A DNA stretch of 64,000 nucleotides from Gaiellasilicea sp033857955. GTDB lineage: Bacteria; Actinomycetota; Thermoleophilia; Gaiellales; Gaiellaceae. The notes below the pieces were generated by a model. That model saw only the letters and a program-made list of their open reading frames with translations, was not told where the DNA came from and did not search any database. Location: the NCBI GenBank assembly GCA_033857955.1, contig JAWVCW010000019.1, positions 1-64,000 of the forward strand, given 5' to 3'. Positions 8,701-15,825 of this stretch are shown here, piece by piece; the first letter of the stretch is position 1; each line of letters opens with the position of its first letter. A program made the position numbers and the translations under genes.

Positions 8701-10506
8701 ACCGGCGGAACGACGGCCGACCTCTCCGGCAACGCCAACCACGGCACGGTGTCGGGGGCGGCGTGGGTCGCGGGCAAATACGGCGGCGGGCTCCAGTTCA
8801 ACGGGTCGACGTCGTTCGTCTCGGCTCCCGACTCCGCCTCGCTGGACCTCGGCGCGACCGGCACGGTGCAGGCCTGGGTGAGCCTCGGTGCTGTCAACCG
8901 CTGGCACGGGATCCTGGCAAAGGGAAGCGCGAACTCTCCGGCCGCGCACAACTATGCGCTGGAGGTCAACTCCGGCAACCGGGTCGAGTGCGGGATCGGC
9001 AACGGGGCGTCGTCGAACCTCGTTCAATCGTCGGCCACTCTGGCTTCCGGCACGCTGTATCACCTGGCCTGCGTCTGGACCGGGACGCAGCTGCAGCTGT
9101 ATGTCAACGGCGTTCTCAGCGCGACGGCCGTCCAGACATTCACACCACTGGGAAATGCCGCGCCACTGTCCATCGGCCAGTACGGCGGCAACGCCGACCG
9201 GACAAACGGTCTCGTCGACGAAGTGCGAGTCTCGAGTCAGGCTCGGACCCAGGCCCAGGTTCAGGGCGACATGAACGGGGCGATCTCCGCGCAGTCCACG
9301 GACAGCACCAAGCCGACTGTCGCCGTGACGACGCCGTCGGCGGGCACCGTGCTCTCCGGCACCGTGTCGGTCAGTGCCGATGCGACCGACAACGTGGGCG
9401 TGGCGGGCGTCCAGTTCACGGTCGACGGCTCGAACCTCGGTGTGGAGGACACGGTTGCGCCGTACTCCATCCAGTGGGACACGCGCACCGCCGCGAATGG
9501 TTCGCACAGCATCTCGGCAGTTGCGCGCGATGCGGCCGGCAACAGCCAGACGGCGTCGAACGTGACGGTGTCCGTGAGCAACGACACGACGGCCCCCACC
9601 GCCCCGGCGCAGCTCACCGCGGTAGCGGCCTCGTCGTCGCAGATCAACCTTTCCTGGAGCGCCGCCACGGACAACGTCGGTGTCGCCGGATATCGCGTCA
9701 CCCGCAGCGGCAGCGTGATTGCCACGATGACGGCGACGACGTTCAGCGACACGGGTCTGGCGCCGCAGACCACCTACACCTACTCCGTCGCGGCCTTCGA
9801 TGCGGCTGGGAACACTTCCGCAAGCTCCGCTTCGGCGAGCGCGACGACCGCGGCGGGAACGCCGCCTCCGACGACCGGCCTCGTCGCCGCCTATCGCTTC
9901 GGCGAGGGAGTCGGGACGTCCACTGCCGACGCTTCGGGGAGTGGAAACGGCGGAGCGCTCGTGAACGGGCCGGCCTGGATCACGGGCGGGAAGTACGGCG
10001 GCGCGATCAACTTCGACGGCGTGAACGACTACGTCCGGGTCGCGGGCAGCGCGTCGCTCGATCTCGGGCGCACGGGAACGGTCGAGGCCTGGGTGAAGCT
10101 CGACACCCTCGGCCACTGGCAGGGCGTGGTCGCGAAGGGCAGTGCAAACACCGATCCGAGCCACAACTACGCGATCGAGCTCAGCAACGCGAACCGCTGG
10201 AACTGCATCCTTGGCAACGGCACGTCGTCGCTCACGCTCCAGTCGCCGAGCGCGCCGACGACGAACCAGTACTACCACGTCGCTTGCACGTGGGACGGGA
10301 CGACGGCCCGGCTCTACGTCGACGGGGTGCTCAGCGTCTCGTCGTCGCAGCTGGTGACGCCCACGGGGAATGCGGCTCCTCTCTCCCTCGGGCAGTTCGG
10401 CGGGGACGTGGATCGCCTCGACGGCATCATCGACGAGGTTCGGATCTACAGCCGGGCTCTGAGCCAGGCGGAGATCCAAAACGACATGAGCGCGCCCATT
10501 CCGTGA
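5758..10506 (+). CDS. Secreted multidomain glycoside hydrolase family 38-type (alpha-mannosidase-like) protein
   Basis: A 1582-residue exported enzyme. Starting at GTG 5758, residues 1-23 (MRAAK-FFLIIIASAIAFPG-SALA) form a clean signal peptide; the frame is open to TTG 5662, but that would bury the signal. Residues about 25-820 look like GH38: HTDYFW near residue 35 supplies the H-x-D zinc ligands, and FEHDFENGG near 370 resembles the later zinc-histidine region. Then follow Calx-beta (about 853-940), LamG (about 973-1176), Ig-like (about 1182-1276), FN3 (about 1279-1367) and a second LamG (about 1375-1580). No LPXTG or membrane anchor is present. It probably trims mannosides from glycans or glycoproteins outside the cell; the exact linkage and the nucleophile position are uncertain. 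Confidence 0.82.
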   Translation: MRAAKFFLIIIASAIAFPGSALADHKRVFMAPDDHTDYFWTATADQYSVAFTQMLDYYLNQADATKGEPSNLQSRFSADGSLWIKEYAKNKNVADFQRLVDALKDGHISAPLNPLVITYGGVPAEAVIRSMYYPGQLERRHGLDFPLAIAMENAGMAYGLGALWAGAGAEYSWKGVCDCPSLVPNLGSRAKEIYNWVGPDGSRILMKWNSLHGPGNESLGGYAEARRPTEALSYVTSDAGFATRYPYNTIGVFGQGWDDFTTTNLLVQQMCKANTDPNRTCIVSDSTDFFREFDALYGAVIPAVSASFGNEWDLSPASMAEVSARVKRSLEALRSAEALSTLVALRDPSFLEGRDVARDRAFLDLGLYFEHDFENGGPGVAGAVRIAWQRQVAAEIESYANTLTTDASRALGTLIQKTGTNPRFFLFNSLSWKRTDVADIPYTGALPVHVLDLTTGLEIPSQVVGAGASQSLRVQAPDVPSVGYKVFEIQPGAGQTFSNSPTASAGTGAMENEYYRLTVSPRGAVTSFVDKRIGNREFAGTAGGFGLNDLGSATGSLAVENAGPVSVTLRATSASPLSHTTRITLTRGSDRVAIQNEITQNFGGTREWRFSVNEANPEVRHEEVGAVLLAKLTAQGGAYSATNARYDYLTLNHFADMTGSDGTGVTLSNADAYFMRIGNSSVTTLDTATPQLSVLAGGSLRPANPIVNQAGDSYLLQRFALQSHGAYDQPRAMRFALEHQNPLVGGTVTGGTAYPQNSYSYLTVSDPTVLLWSLKPAEEGIGEGVIARLWNLTAAPKSFSLALSEPIARAKAVTHIETDRGNAAVSAGALTATAAQNQLLSFRLFPASLLPAVKILPSDTRMTEAGDAGSFTVVRTGDTSQPLDVPYTVSGTATPGSDYEALSGTARIPAGADSVAIALRPLADSLGESDETVTATLTAQPGHLLGLWKSATALIVANAGQPPTPPPSGGATVGLYPFSEGTGGTTADLSGNANHGTVSGAAWVAGKYGGGLQFNGSTSFVSAPDSASLDLGATGTVQAWVSLGAVNRWHGILAKGSANSPAAHNYALEVNSGNRVECGIGNGASSNLVQSSATLASGTLYHLACVWTGTQLQLYVNGVLSATAVQTFTPLGNAAPLSIGQYGGNADRTNGLVDEVRVSSQARTQAQVQGDMNGAISAQSTDSTKPTVAVTTPSAGTVLSGTVSVSADATDNVGVAGVQFTVDGSNLGVEDTVAPYSIQWDTRTAANGSHSISAVARDAAGNSQTASNVTVSVSNDTTAPTAPAQLTAVAASSSQINLSWSAATDNVGVAGYRVTRSGSVIATMTATTFSDTGLAPQTTYTYSVAAFDAAGNTSASSASASATTAAGTPPPTTGLVAAYRFGEGVGTSTADASGSGNGGALVNGPAWITGGKYGGAINFDGVNDYVRVAGSASLDLGRTGTVEAWVKLDTLGHWQGVVAKGSANTDPSHNYAIELSNANRWNCILGNGTSSLTLQSPSAPTTNQYYHVACTWDGTTARLYVDGVLSVSSSQLVTPTGNAAPLSLGQFGGDVDRLDGIIDEVRIYSRALSQAEIQNDMSAPIP

Positions 10507-10544
10507 CGTGCATGCTTCTTCGCTGAAGAGGACAAAGACGTGAC

Positions 10545-10904
10545 GTGCATCGCGCCTTCCTTCTCGCCGCCGCGCTCCTCCTGATCTGCGGCTGCGGCGT
10601 TCCGCAACAGCTTTCGAAGCAGGCCGAGGAGGTTCACTCCGTCGCAGCCGAGGGGGCGCTGCTTGCCCACGAGGCGAGTGAAGGCTCGCTCGACACGTTC
10701 ACCCGCGAGCACGCAAAGGCGCTGCGGAAGCTGCTCGGCCAGCTTCGGCCGGCGATCGAGGACGACCGGCTCGCGCACACCTCTGACTCGGTGGACGCGG
10801 CGCTCGCGAACCTGGCCGAGCACCCGGGCGACCGCACGAACGCGGGACGGCTCGAAAGCCGCCTCGAGGACGCGGCGAAGGCGGCAGACGAGCTCGCCGG
10901 ATGA
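10545..10904 (+). CDS. Small putative lipoprotein
   Basis: A 119-residue protein with a short basic start, a hydrophobic core and a lipobox-like LLICGCG, so the mature form may be lipid-anchored at a cysteine near residue 17. The rest is helical and charged (EEVHSVAAEG, DAAKAADELAG). It starts at GTG 10545 behind GAAGAGGA. Its stop overlaps the NRAMP-like gene (ATGA), so it is the first gene of a four-gene operon. Function unknown. Confidence 0.7.
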   Translation: MHRAFLLAAALLLICGCGVPQQLSKQAEEVHSVAAEGALLAHEASEGSLDTFTREHAKALRKLLGQLRPAIEDDRLAHTSDSVDAALANLAEHPGDRTNAGRLESRLEDAAKAADELAG

Positions 10905-12127
10905 AGAACGTCTTCGGCATTGCGCTTGGCATCCTGGCCGCAATCGGCGGCTTCGTCGACATCGGCGACATCGTGTTCAACGTTGCGGCGGGCGCGACCT
11001 TCGGTTACCAGCTTCTGTGGGCAGTCGTGCTCGGAGTCGGCGGGATCATCACCTACGCCGAGATGTGCGGCCGGGTCGGCGCGGTGTCCAAGACCGCTGT
11101 CTTCGACGCGGTCCGGGAGCGGCTCGGCTTCGGCGTCGGCTTCGTCGCGCTTCTCGCCGGCGAGCTCGTCAATCTCATGACGCTCGCGGCGGAGATCGGC
11201 GGCGTCGCGATCGCGCTCCAGCTCCTCTCGGGCCTCTCCTACCGGGCACTCCTCGTCCTCGCCGTCCTGGTGCTCGCGCTCGTGCTCTGGCTGATGCCGT
11301 TCCAGTGGATCGAGCGAATCTTCGGCTACTGCGGACTCGCTCTGCTCGTCTTCGTGGTCGCGGCGTTCAAGCTCCATCCGGACTGGGGCGCGGTCGCCCA
11401 CGGCTTCGTGCCGTCGACGGGAAGCGGCAACGGCTGGGTGTACGCCTACTTCCTCGTCGGCCTGGCCGGGGCGGCGATGATCCCGTACGAGGTCTACTTC
11501 TACTCGTCGGGGGCGATCGAGGAGCAGTGGGGGCCGAAGGATCTCGGGCTCAACCGGGCCAATGCGGTGATCGGCTACTCGCTCGGCGGCCTGCTCTCCT
11601 TCGCGCTGATGATCTCGGCAGGGGCGTTGCTTCTGCCGCAAGGCATCAACGCCGAGCTGCTCGGGACGGCCGCGCTCGTCGCGGAGGCGCCGCTCGGCCA
11701 GGCCGGCCTGATTCTCGCGCTCGTCGGCATCCTCTTCGCGGTGTCCGGCGCCGCGATCGACTCCGCGTTCGCCGGCGCCTACAGTGTCGCGCAGTTCTTC
11801 GGGTGGGAGTGGGGCAAGTACCGCCACAATGCCGGCGCGCCGCGCTTCACGCTGGCCTGGATGGTGATGATCGTGTTGGCCTTCCTGATCGTCGTCACCG
11901 GCGTCGACCCGATCATGGTCACCGAGCTGTCGGTGATCTTCTCGGTCGTCGCGCTGCCCCTCACCTACATCCCGATTCTGCTCGTGGCGAACGACCGCGC
12001 CTACATGGGGAACTACGCAAACGGCGTCGTGGCCAACATCCTCGGTGTCTTCTACCTCGTCGTGGTGCTCGTGATCGCAGTCGCGGCGATTCCGCTGCTC
12101 GTCCTCTCGAACATGGGTCAGGGATGA
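10901..12127 (+). CDS. NRAMP-family transporter with non-canonical metal motifs
   Basis: A 408-residue polytopic protein with about 11 hydrophobic helices and NRAMP-like sequence throughout. Canonical NRAMP manganese/iron transporters carry DPGN in helix 1 and MPH in helix 6. Here the corresponding segments read DIGD (residue about 20) and MIPYE (residue about 192). The substrate may therefore differ, for example magnesium or another ion, as in other divergent NRAMP branches (inference). It is ATGA-coupled on both sides to a lipoprotein and a PRC-barrel-like gene, a context that suggests metal-ion homeostasis. Confidence 0.8.
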   Translation: MKNVFGIALGILAAIGGFVDIGDIVFNVAAGATFGYQLLWAVVLGVGGIITYAEMCGRVGAVSKTAVFDAVRERLGFGVGFVALLAGELVNLMTLAAEIGGVAIALQLLSGLSYRALLVLAVLVLALVLWLMPFQWIERIFGYCGLALLVFVVAAFKLHPDWGAVAHGFVPSTGSGNGWVYAYFLVGLAGAAMIPYEVYFYSSGAIEEQWGPKDLGLNRANAVIGYSLGGLLSFALMISAGALLLPQGINAELLGTAALVAEAPLGQAGLILALVGILFAVSGAAIDSAFAGAYSVAQFFGWEWGKYRHNAGAPRFTLAWMVMIVLAFLIVVTGVDPIMVTELSVIFSVVALPLTYIPILLVANDRAYMGNYANGVVANILGVFYLVVVLVIAVAAIPLLVLSNMGQG

Positions 12128-12471
12128 GCACCGAGATCGATCTGGGCCTGGGCGTGCTGGATCACCAACTGATCGACAGCGAGGGCAGACGTTGCGGGAA
12201 CGCCGACGATCTCGAGCTCGAGGGAGTCCGGGAGGGCGAGCCGCGCGTCGTCGCGATCCTCACGGGCCCCGCCGCCTGGCGGGGGCGAGGCTTCTTCGGC
12301 CGCCTGGCCGCGAGCGTCGTCCGCGGCGACCTCGTGCGCATTCCGTGGGAAGAGGTGGCCGAGATCGAGTCGGGCGTGCACCTTCGCAAGACCGCGCGGG
12401 AGCTGCGACTCGGCCGCGGGGACGATCGCGTGCGTCGGTGGATCGAGAAGCTGCCGGGGTCCTCGCTGTGA
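12124..12471 (+). CDS. Small PRC-barrel-like protein
   Basis: A 115-residue soluble protein that starts by ATGA overlap with the NRAMP-like gene and ends by GTGA overlap with the next. The segment DLVRIPWEEVAEIESGVHL resembles the end of PRC-barrel domains, which bind RNA or membrane-protein partners. It is probably an accessory of the transporter. The family assignment is tentative. Confidence 0.6.
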   Translation: MSTEIDLGLGVLDHQLIDSEGRRCGNADDLELEGVREGEPRVVAILTGPAAWRGRGFFGRLAASVVRGDLVRIPWEEVAEIESGVHLRKTARELRLGRGDDRVRRWIEKLPGSSL

Positions 12472-12737
12472 GGCTCTCCGAGTTGCTCGGGCTCTCGGTC
12501 CACACCGAGTCGGGTGGGAGCCTCGGCCGAGTGCACGACGTGCGTGCGGAGCTCACACCCCGGACGCTGAAGGTCACAGGGCTCGTCGTCGGGCGGCTCG
12601 GCCTGCTCGAGCGACTCGGTCTGGGCGCGCCGACCTCGGCAGCACGGCTGCGGACTCGTGACGTGATCCCCTGGAAGGACGTGCTCCGCGCCGATCGCCG
12701 CGGCGTCGTCGTCCGCGACGGGGCAAAGCCCCGCTAG
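12468..12737 (+). CDS. PRC-barrel domain protein
   Basis: An 89-residue protein covering one PRC-barrel: RLSELLGLSVHTESGGSLGR at the start and RTRDVIPWKDVLRADRRGVVV at the end. It starts at GTG 12468, overlapping the previous stop. PRC-barrels occur in actinobacterial MgtE-type transporters, so two such proteins behind an NRAMP-like gene may form a cytoplasmic sensor part supplied in trans (inference). Confidence 0.75.
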   Translation: MRLSELLGLSVHTESGGSLGRVHDVRAELTPRTLKVTGLVVGRLGLLERLGLGAPTSAARLRTRDVIPWKDVLRADRRGVVVRDGAKPR

Positions 12738-12755
12738 CCGGACGCGGTCGCCTCG

Positions 12756-12761
12756 TAGACT
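12756..12761 (+). promoter_or_regulatory. -10 box TAGACT, leaderless start
   Basis: TAGACT is followed by 7 nt and then the TTG start of the cyclodeaminase-like gene at 12769. There is no Shine-Dalgarno sequence. It supports the TTG as start and a leaderless mRNA. Confidence 0.5.
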
Positions 12762-12768
12762 CTCGGCC

Positions 12769-13698
12769 TTGCCCCTCTATCTCTCCGAGAGCGACGTCGA
12801 GGGCCTGATCGCGGCGGGCGAAGCGGTGCCGGTGATCGAGGCATGCTTCCTGCGCATGGCAGCGGGCTCGGTCCAGAACGTGCCGCGCCGGCGGCTCGCG
12901 CTCGACGATGGCGCCTTTGCCGTGATGTCCGCGGTCGACCGCGAGCTGGGCTACGCCGGGCTGAAGGCCTACACCGCCGTCGGCGGCAAGGCGACCTTCG
13001 TCGTCTGCCTCTTCGCCGGGTCGGGCGGGGAGCTCGCGGCGGTGATCGAAGCGGATGCGCTGGGCCAGCGCCGCACCGGCGCTGCGAGCGGCGTTGCCGC
13101 CAAGCACCTCGCGCGGAGCGGGGCTCGCACCCTGGGCGTGATCGGCTGCGGGTGGCAGGCCGAGAGCCAGGTCGCGGCGATCCGGGCCGCCGTGCCGACG
13201 ATCGAGCGCGTTGTCGCGTACTGCCGCACGCCCGAGAAGCTGCGCGCCTTCTGCTCGACGACGGGCGCGGAGCCCGGCGAGAGCCACCGGGATGCGGGGG
13301 AGCAGGACATCGTGGTCACGGCCACGACCTCCCGCGACCCCGTTCTCCGTGGCGAGTGGCTTCGCGAGGGAGCGCTCGTGTGCGCGGTCGGCGCCAACGA
13401 TCCACGGGCCAGGGAGCTCGACAACGTCGTGCTCGAGCGTGCGACGTTCATCTGCTGCGACTCGCGCGAGCAGGCGCAGCTCGAGTCGGGAGACCTGATC
13501 GACCCTGTCGCGAGCGGCGTCGTCGACTGGCTCGAGGTGCACGAGCTGCACGAGGTCGTCGCGGGCGAGCTTCCCGGCCGCCAGTCGGACTCGGACATCA
13601 TCCTCTTCAAGTCGAACGGGCTTGCGGTCTGGGACGTGGCGATCGGGGTCGAGGTGCTCGAGCGGGCCCGCGACCGCGGCGTCGGCCGGGAGGTCTAG
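12769..13698 (+). CDS. Ornithine cyclodeaminase/mu-crystallin family protein
   Basis: A 309-residue NAD(P)-binding protein of the OCD/mu-crystallin family, which includes ornithine cyclodeaminase, alanine dehydrogenase-like enzymes and ketimine reductases. Visible features are the substrate-site block VPRRRLAL, GLKAYTAV, the RRTGAASGVAAKHLAR helix and the Rossmann motif LGVIGCGWQAESQ. Start TTG 12769 lies 7 nt after a TAGACT box. The 3' end overlaps a convergent small gene by 4 bp. The exact substrate cannot be told from sequence. Confidence 0.88.
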   Translation: MPLYLSESDVEGLIAAGEAVPVIEACFLRMAAGSVQNVPRRRLALDDGAFAVMSAVDRELGYAGLKAYTAVGGKATFVVCLFAGSGGELAAVIEADALGQRRTGAASGVAAKHLARSGARTLGVIGCGWQAESQVAAIRAAVPTIERVVAYCRTPEKLRAFCSTTGAEPGESHRDAGEQDIVVTATTSRDPVLRGEWLREGALVCAVGANDPRARELDNVVLERATFICCDSREQAQLESGDLIDPVASGVVDWLEVHELHEVVAGELPGRQSDSDIILFKSNGLAVWDVAIGVEVLERARDRGVGREV

Positions 13699-13934
13699 GC
13701 CTCGATCGCCTGGCGGGCGTCGGCAATCGTGTCGTTGCCGATCGCCTTGATCACCTCTGGCCGGTCGAGCAGGCGTGCGCGTTGCTGCGGGCTGAGGCGG
13801 TTCTGCACGTACCGATCCTCCAGGATCTCGGCCAGGTTGCGGCCCCGATCGTGCTCGCGGATCACATAGGCGGCGACGCGTTCCTCGGCCGACGAGCGTT
13901 GGAAGAGGAACGAGAAGAGGTTCCGGAACGCCAT
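13695..13934 (-). CDS. Conserved small protein of unknown function
   Basis: A 79-residue soluble, helical, charged protein (MAFRNLFSFLFQRSSAEERV...), not assigned to a family. It looks genuine: codon use matches its neighbours, it ends in a 4-bp convergent overlap with the OCD-like gene, and its ATG lies 7 nt after a TACAAT box. A good Shine-Dalgarno-like AAAGGAGG also lies upstream, but about 15 nt away, too far for normal use. Confidence 0.65.
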   Translation of the reverse strand: MAFRNLFSFLFQRSSAEERVAAYVIREHDRGRNLAEILEDRYVQNRLSPQQRARLLDRPEVIKAIGNDTIADARQAIEA

Positions 13935-13941
13935 CGCGGCG

Positions 13942-13951
13942 ATTGTATCCT
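13942..13951. promoter_or_regulatory. Overlapping divergent -10 boxes
   Basis: TACAAT on the minus strand (13947 to 13942) ends 7 nt before the ATG at 13934. TATCCT on the plus strand (13946-13951) ends 6 nt before the ATG at 13958. The two hexamers overlap by two bases and would drive two leaderless genes. Confidence 0.5.
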
Positions 13952-13957
13952 CCTTTC

Positions 13958-14302
13958 ATGCGCCGCAACCCGTCCGAGGGTCGCTGCGCGGAGCGGTTGC
14001 TCCGCGGCGTCGACGACGCAGGACGCGAGGAGACGATCGTGATCTGGGTCGAGCGCAAGGAAGCCGGGCTCTGGGCCGTGGGACGTGCGGTCAACCAGCA
14101 GCACCGGCGGAGCGACGAGCCCCGCCGGGACGACTATCTCTTCGAGGGGTACGAGCTCGTCGACGCGCTCGAAGCGGCGAACGGTGCGCTCGAGGACGAC
14201 GCGCGCGTGCTCGAGGACGACGGCTCGACCGAGAGCGTGAAGCCGTTCACCCGCAAGGAGATCCTTCCCGTCCTAGAGAGGTTCTTCTTCGGAAGGCGCT
14301 AG
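13958..14302 (+). CDS. Conserved small protein of unknown function
   Basis: A 114-residue acidic protein (MRRNPSEGRCAERLLRGVDD...) with no recognised domain. ATG 13958 is chosen over GTG 13943 because it lies 6 nt after TATCCT; it has no Shine-Dalgarno sequence. The C-terminus FTRKEILPVLERFFFGRR is amphipathic. It ends 4 bp before the convergent DtxR-type regulator. Confidence 0.65.
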   Translation: MRRNPSEGRCAERLLRGVDDAGREETIVIWVERKEAGLWAVGRAVNQQHRRSDEPRRDDYLFEGYELVDALEAANGALEDDARVLEDDGSTESVKPFTRKEILPVLERFFFGRR

Positions 14303-14306
14303 CCAG

Positions 14307-14756
14307 CTAGGAAGGCTTGGCCGGCTCCTTCGGCCATTCGAGCTTCGCGTTCGGGATCGGGTCCCCGTGCGGGTCGTGAGTGGGGAAGCCGAGCGCCTTG
14401 TCGATCCGCGCCTCGAGCTCCTCGGAGAGCGCGTGCTCCAGACGGGCTGCCTCCTGGTGCACGTCGTCGACGGCGATCCCGAGTGTCTCCGCGAGGTAGA
14501 GCTCGAGCAGCCGGTGGTGCCGGATCACCTCGAGCGCTACCTGCTCGCCGGCGTGGGTGAGCGTCACCCCGCGATAGGGCGTGTGCTCCGCCAGCCCAAG
14601 CGCCGCCAGCTTCTTGACCATCGCGCTCGCCGAGGCGGGCGACACCTGCTGGCGCCGGGCGAGGCTGGAGGTGGAGACGCGCTCGCTCTCGGTGCCGAGC
14701 TTGTAGATTTCCTTCAGGTAGTCCTGGATCGCATCGCTCAGATCGACCTTGGTCAC
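14307..14756 (-). CDS. DtxR/MntR-family metal-dependent repressor
   Basis: A 149-residue metalloregulator with an N-terminal winged helix (AIQDYLKEIYKL...VSPASASAMVKKL) and the dimerisation/metal domain (VHQEAARLEHALSEE). At the DtxR cysteine-102 position there is alanine, while the following E and H ligands (LEH) are kept; aspartate occupies the DtxR Met10 position, as in MntR Asp8. The ligand set is thus closer to a manganese sensor than to an iron sensor. The C-terminal SH3-like domain of DtxR is absent. A plausible but unproven target is the NRAMP-like operon 2 kb upstream. Confidence 0.88.
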   Translation of the reverse strand: MTKVDLSDAIQDYLKEIYKLGTESERVSTSSLARRQQVSPASASAMVKKLAALGLAEHTPYRGVTLTHAGEQVALEVIRHHRLLELYLAETLGIAVDDVHQEAARLEHALSEELEARIDKALGFPTHDPHGDPIPNAKLEWPKEPAKPS

Positions 14757-14808
14757 CCTCCCAGTCTAGGAGGCTTGGCAGTGTAGGAGGCGCCGAGCCC
14801 GACGGTGC

Positions 14809-14814
14809 TAGCCT
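14809..14814 (+). promoter_or_regulatory. -10 box TAGCCT, leaderless mqnD
   Basis: TAGCCT is followed by CGCGGA (6 nt) and the ATG of mqnD. No Shine-Dalgarno sequence is present. Confidence 0.5.
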
Positions 14815-14820
14815 CGCGGA

Positions 14821-15645
14821 ATGGTGATCAAGCTCGGCCATAGCCCGGATCCCGACGACGCCTTCATGTTCTGGGCGATCGCCGCCGGCGCGGTCGACAC
14901 GCGTGGCTTCAGCTTCGAGCAGGTGCTGCAGGACATCCAGTCGCTGAACGAGTGGGCGCTCGAGGGCCGGCTCGAGGTGACCGCGATCTCGCTTCACGCG
15001 TACCCCTTCGTGCAGGACCGGTATGCGCTGCTGCCGCACGGCGCGAGCATCGGCTCCGGCTACGGTCCGATCCTCGTCGCGCGCGAGCCGCTCACCTTCG
15101 ACCAGTTGCGCGCCGCCGAGATCGTCGTCCCCGGCCGGATGACGACCGCGTTCCTGGCGCTCAGGCTCGCGCTCGGCGAGTTCGAGCACCGCGAGCTCGC
15201 GTTCGATCGCATCCTGGACGAGATCTCGTCGGGCCGCGCCGACGCTGGTCTCGTCATCCACGAGGGTCAGCTCACCTACGAGGAAACGGGCTTGCACAAG
15301 GTGCTCGACCTCGGCGAGTGGTGGCTGCTCGAGACCGGCCTGCCGCTGCCGCTCGGCGTCAACGTGGCCCGCCGCGACCTCGGCGACCGGTTGCCCGACC
15401 TCTCCGCGGTCCTGCTGGACTCGATCCAGGCCGGGCTCGCGAACCGGGAGGAGGCGATGCGCTACGCGATGCGATTCGGTCGCGGCATCGACGTGAAGAC
15501 GGCGGACCGTTTCGTCGAGATGTACGTCAACGAGCTGACCTGCGACTACGGCGACGAGGGCCGGAAAGCGGTCGCGGAGCTGCTCCGCCGCGGCGATGCG
15601 ATCGGGGCGTTTCCCGAGCCCGTTCGGCTCGACTACGTTTCCTAG
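14821..15645 (+). CDS. mqnD: 1,4-dihydroxy-6-naphthoate synthase MqnD
   Basis: A 274-residue enzyme of the futalosine menaquinone pathway; it converts cyclic dehypoxanthinylfutalosine to 1,4-dihydroxy-6-naphthoate. The signature SPDPDDAFMFWAI at residues 8-20 is characteristic, and the periplasmic-binding-protein-like fold is visible (GPILVAREPL, IVVPGRMTTAFLALRL, DAGLVIHEGQLTY). It shows that this organism uses the futalosine rather than the MenFDHCEB route. Downstream menaquinone genes sit at 57.5-63.9 kb. The start is leaderless by TAGCCT-N6-ATG. Confidence 0.93.
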   Translation: MVIKLGHSPDPDDAFMFWAIAAGAVDTRGFSFEQVLQDIQSLNEWALEGRLEVTAISLHAYPFVQDRYALLPHGASIGSGYGPILVAREPLTFDQLRAAEIVVPGRMTTAFLALRLALGEFEHRELAFDRILDEISSGRADAGLVIHEGQLTYEETGLHKVLDLGEWWLLETGLPLPLGVNVARRDLGDRLPDLSAVLLDSIQAGLANREEAMRYAMRFGRGIDVKTADRFVEMYVNELTCDYGDEGRKAVAELLRRGDAIGAFPEPVRLDYVS

Positions 15646-15825
15646 ATGCCCCTGGAGATGCGCGAGAGCTGCGAGCGTTGCGCGGCGGCGCTGCCGCAGG
15701 GCGCCGAGGCGTTCATCTGCAGCTACGAGTGCACGTTCTGTCCCGGCTGCTCGGCAGAGCTCGAGAGCGTCTGCCCGAACTGCGTCGGCGAGCTCGTTTC
15801 GCGGCCGCGCCGGGTGGGCCCGTGA
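15646..15825 (+). CDS. DUF1272 cysteine-rich small protein
   Basis: A 59-residue protein directly after mqnD (no gap), ending in GTGA overlap with the thiolase gene. It has eight cysteines in zinc-binding pairs (CERC, CSYEC, CPGC, CPNC) and the family wording LEMRESCERC...FICSYECTFC...CPNCVGELVSRPRR, which I recognise as DUF1272. Function unknown; probably a structural zinc fold. Confidence 0.85.
   Translation: MPLEMRESCERCAAALPQGAEAFICSYECTFCPGCSAELESVCPNCVGELVSRPRRVGP

Noticed and set aside
7480..10479. A 999-codon open frame on the minus strand opposite the GH38/LamG gene
   Set aside because: It is the GC-rich shadow of a well-supported gene: the plus-strand product has recognisable domains, the minus-strand one only R-, G- and D-rich sequence.
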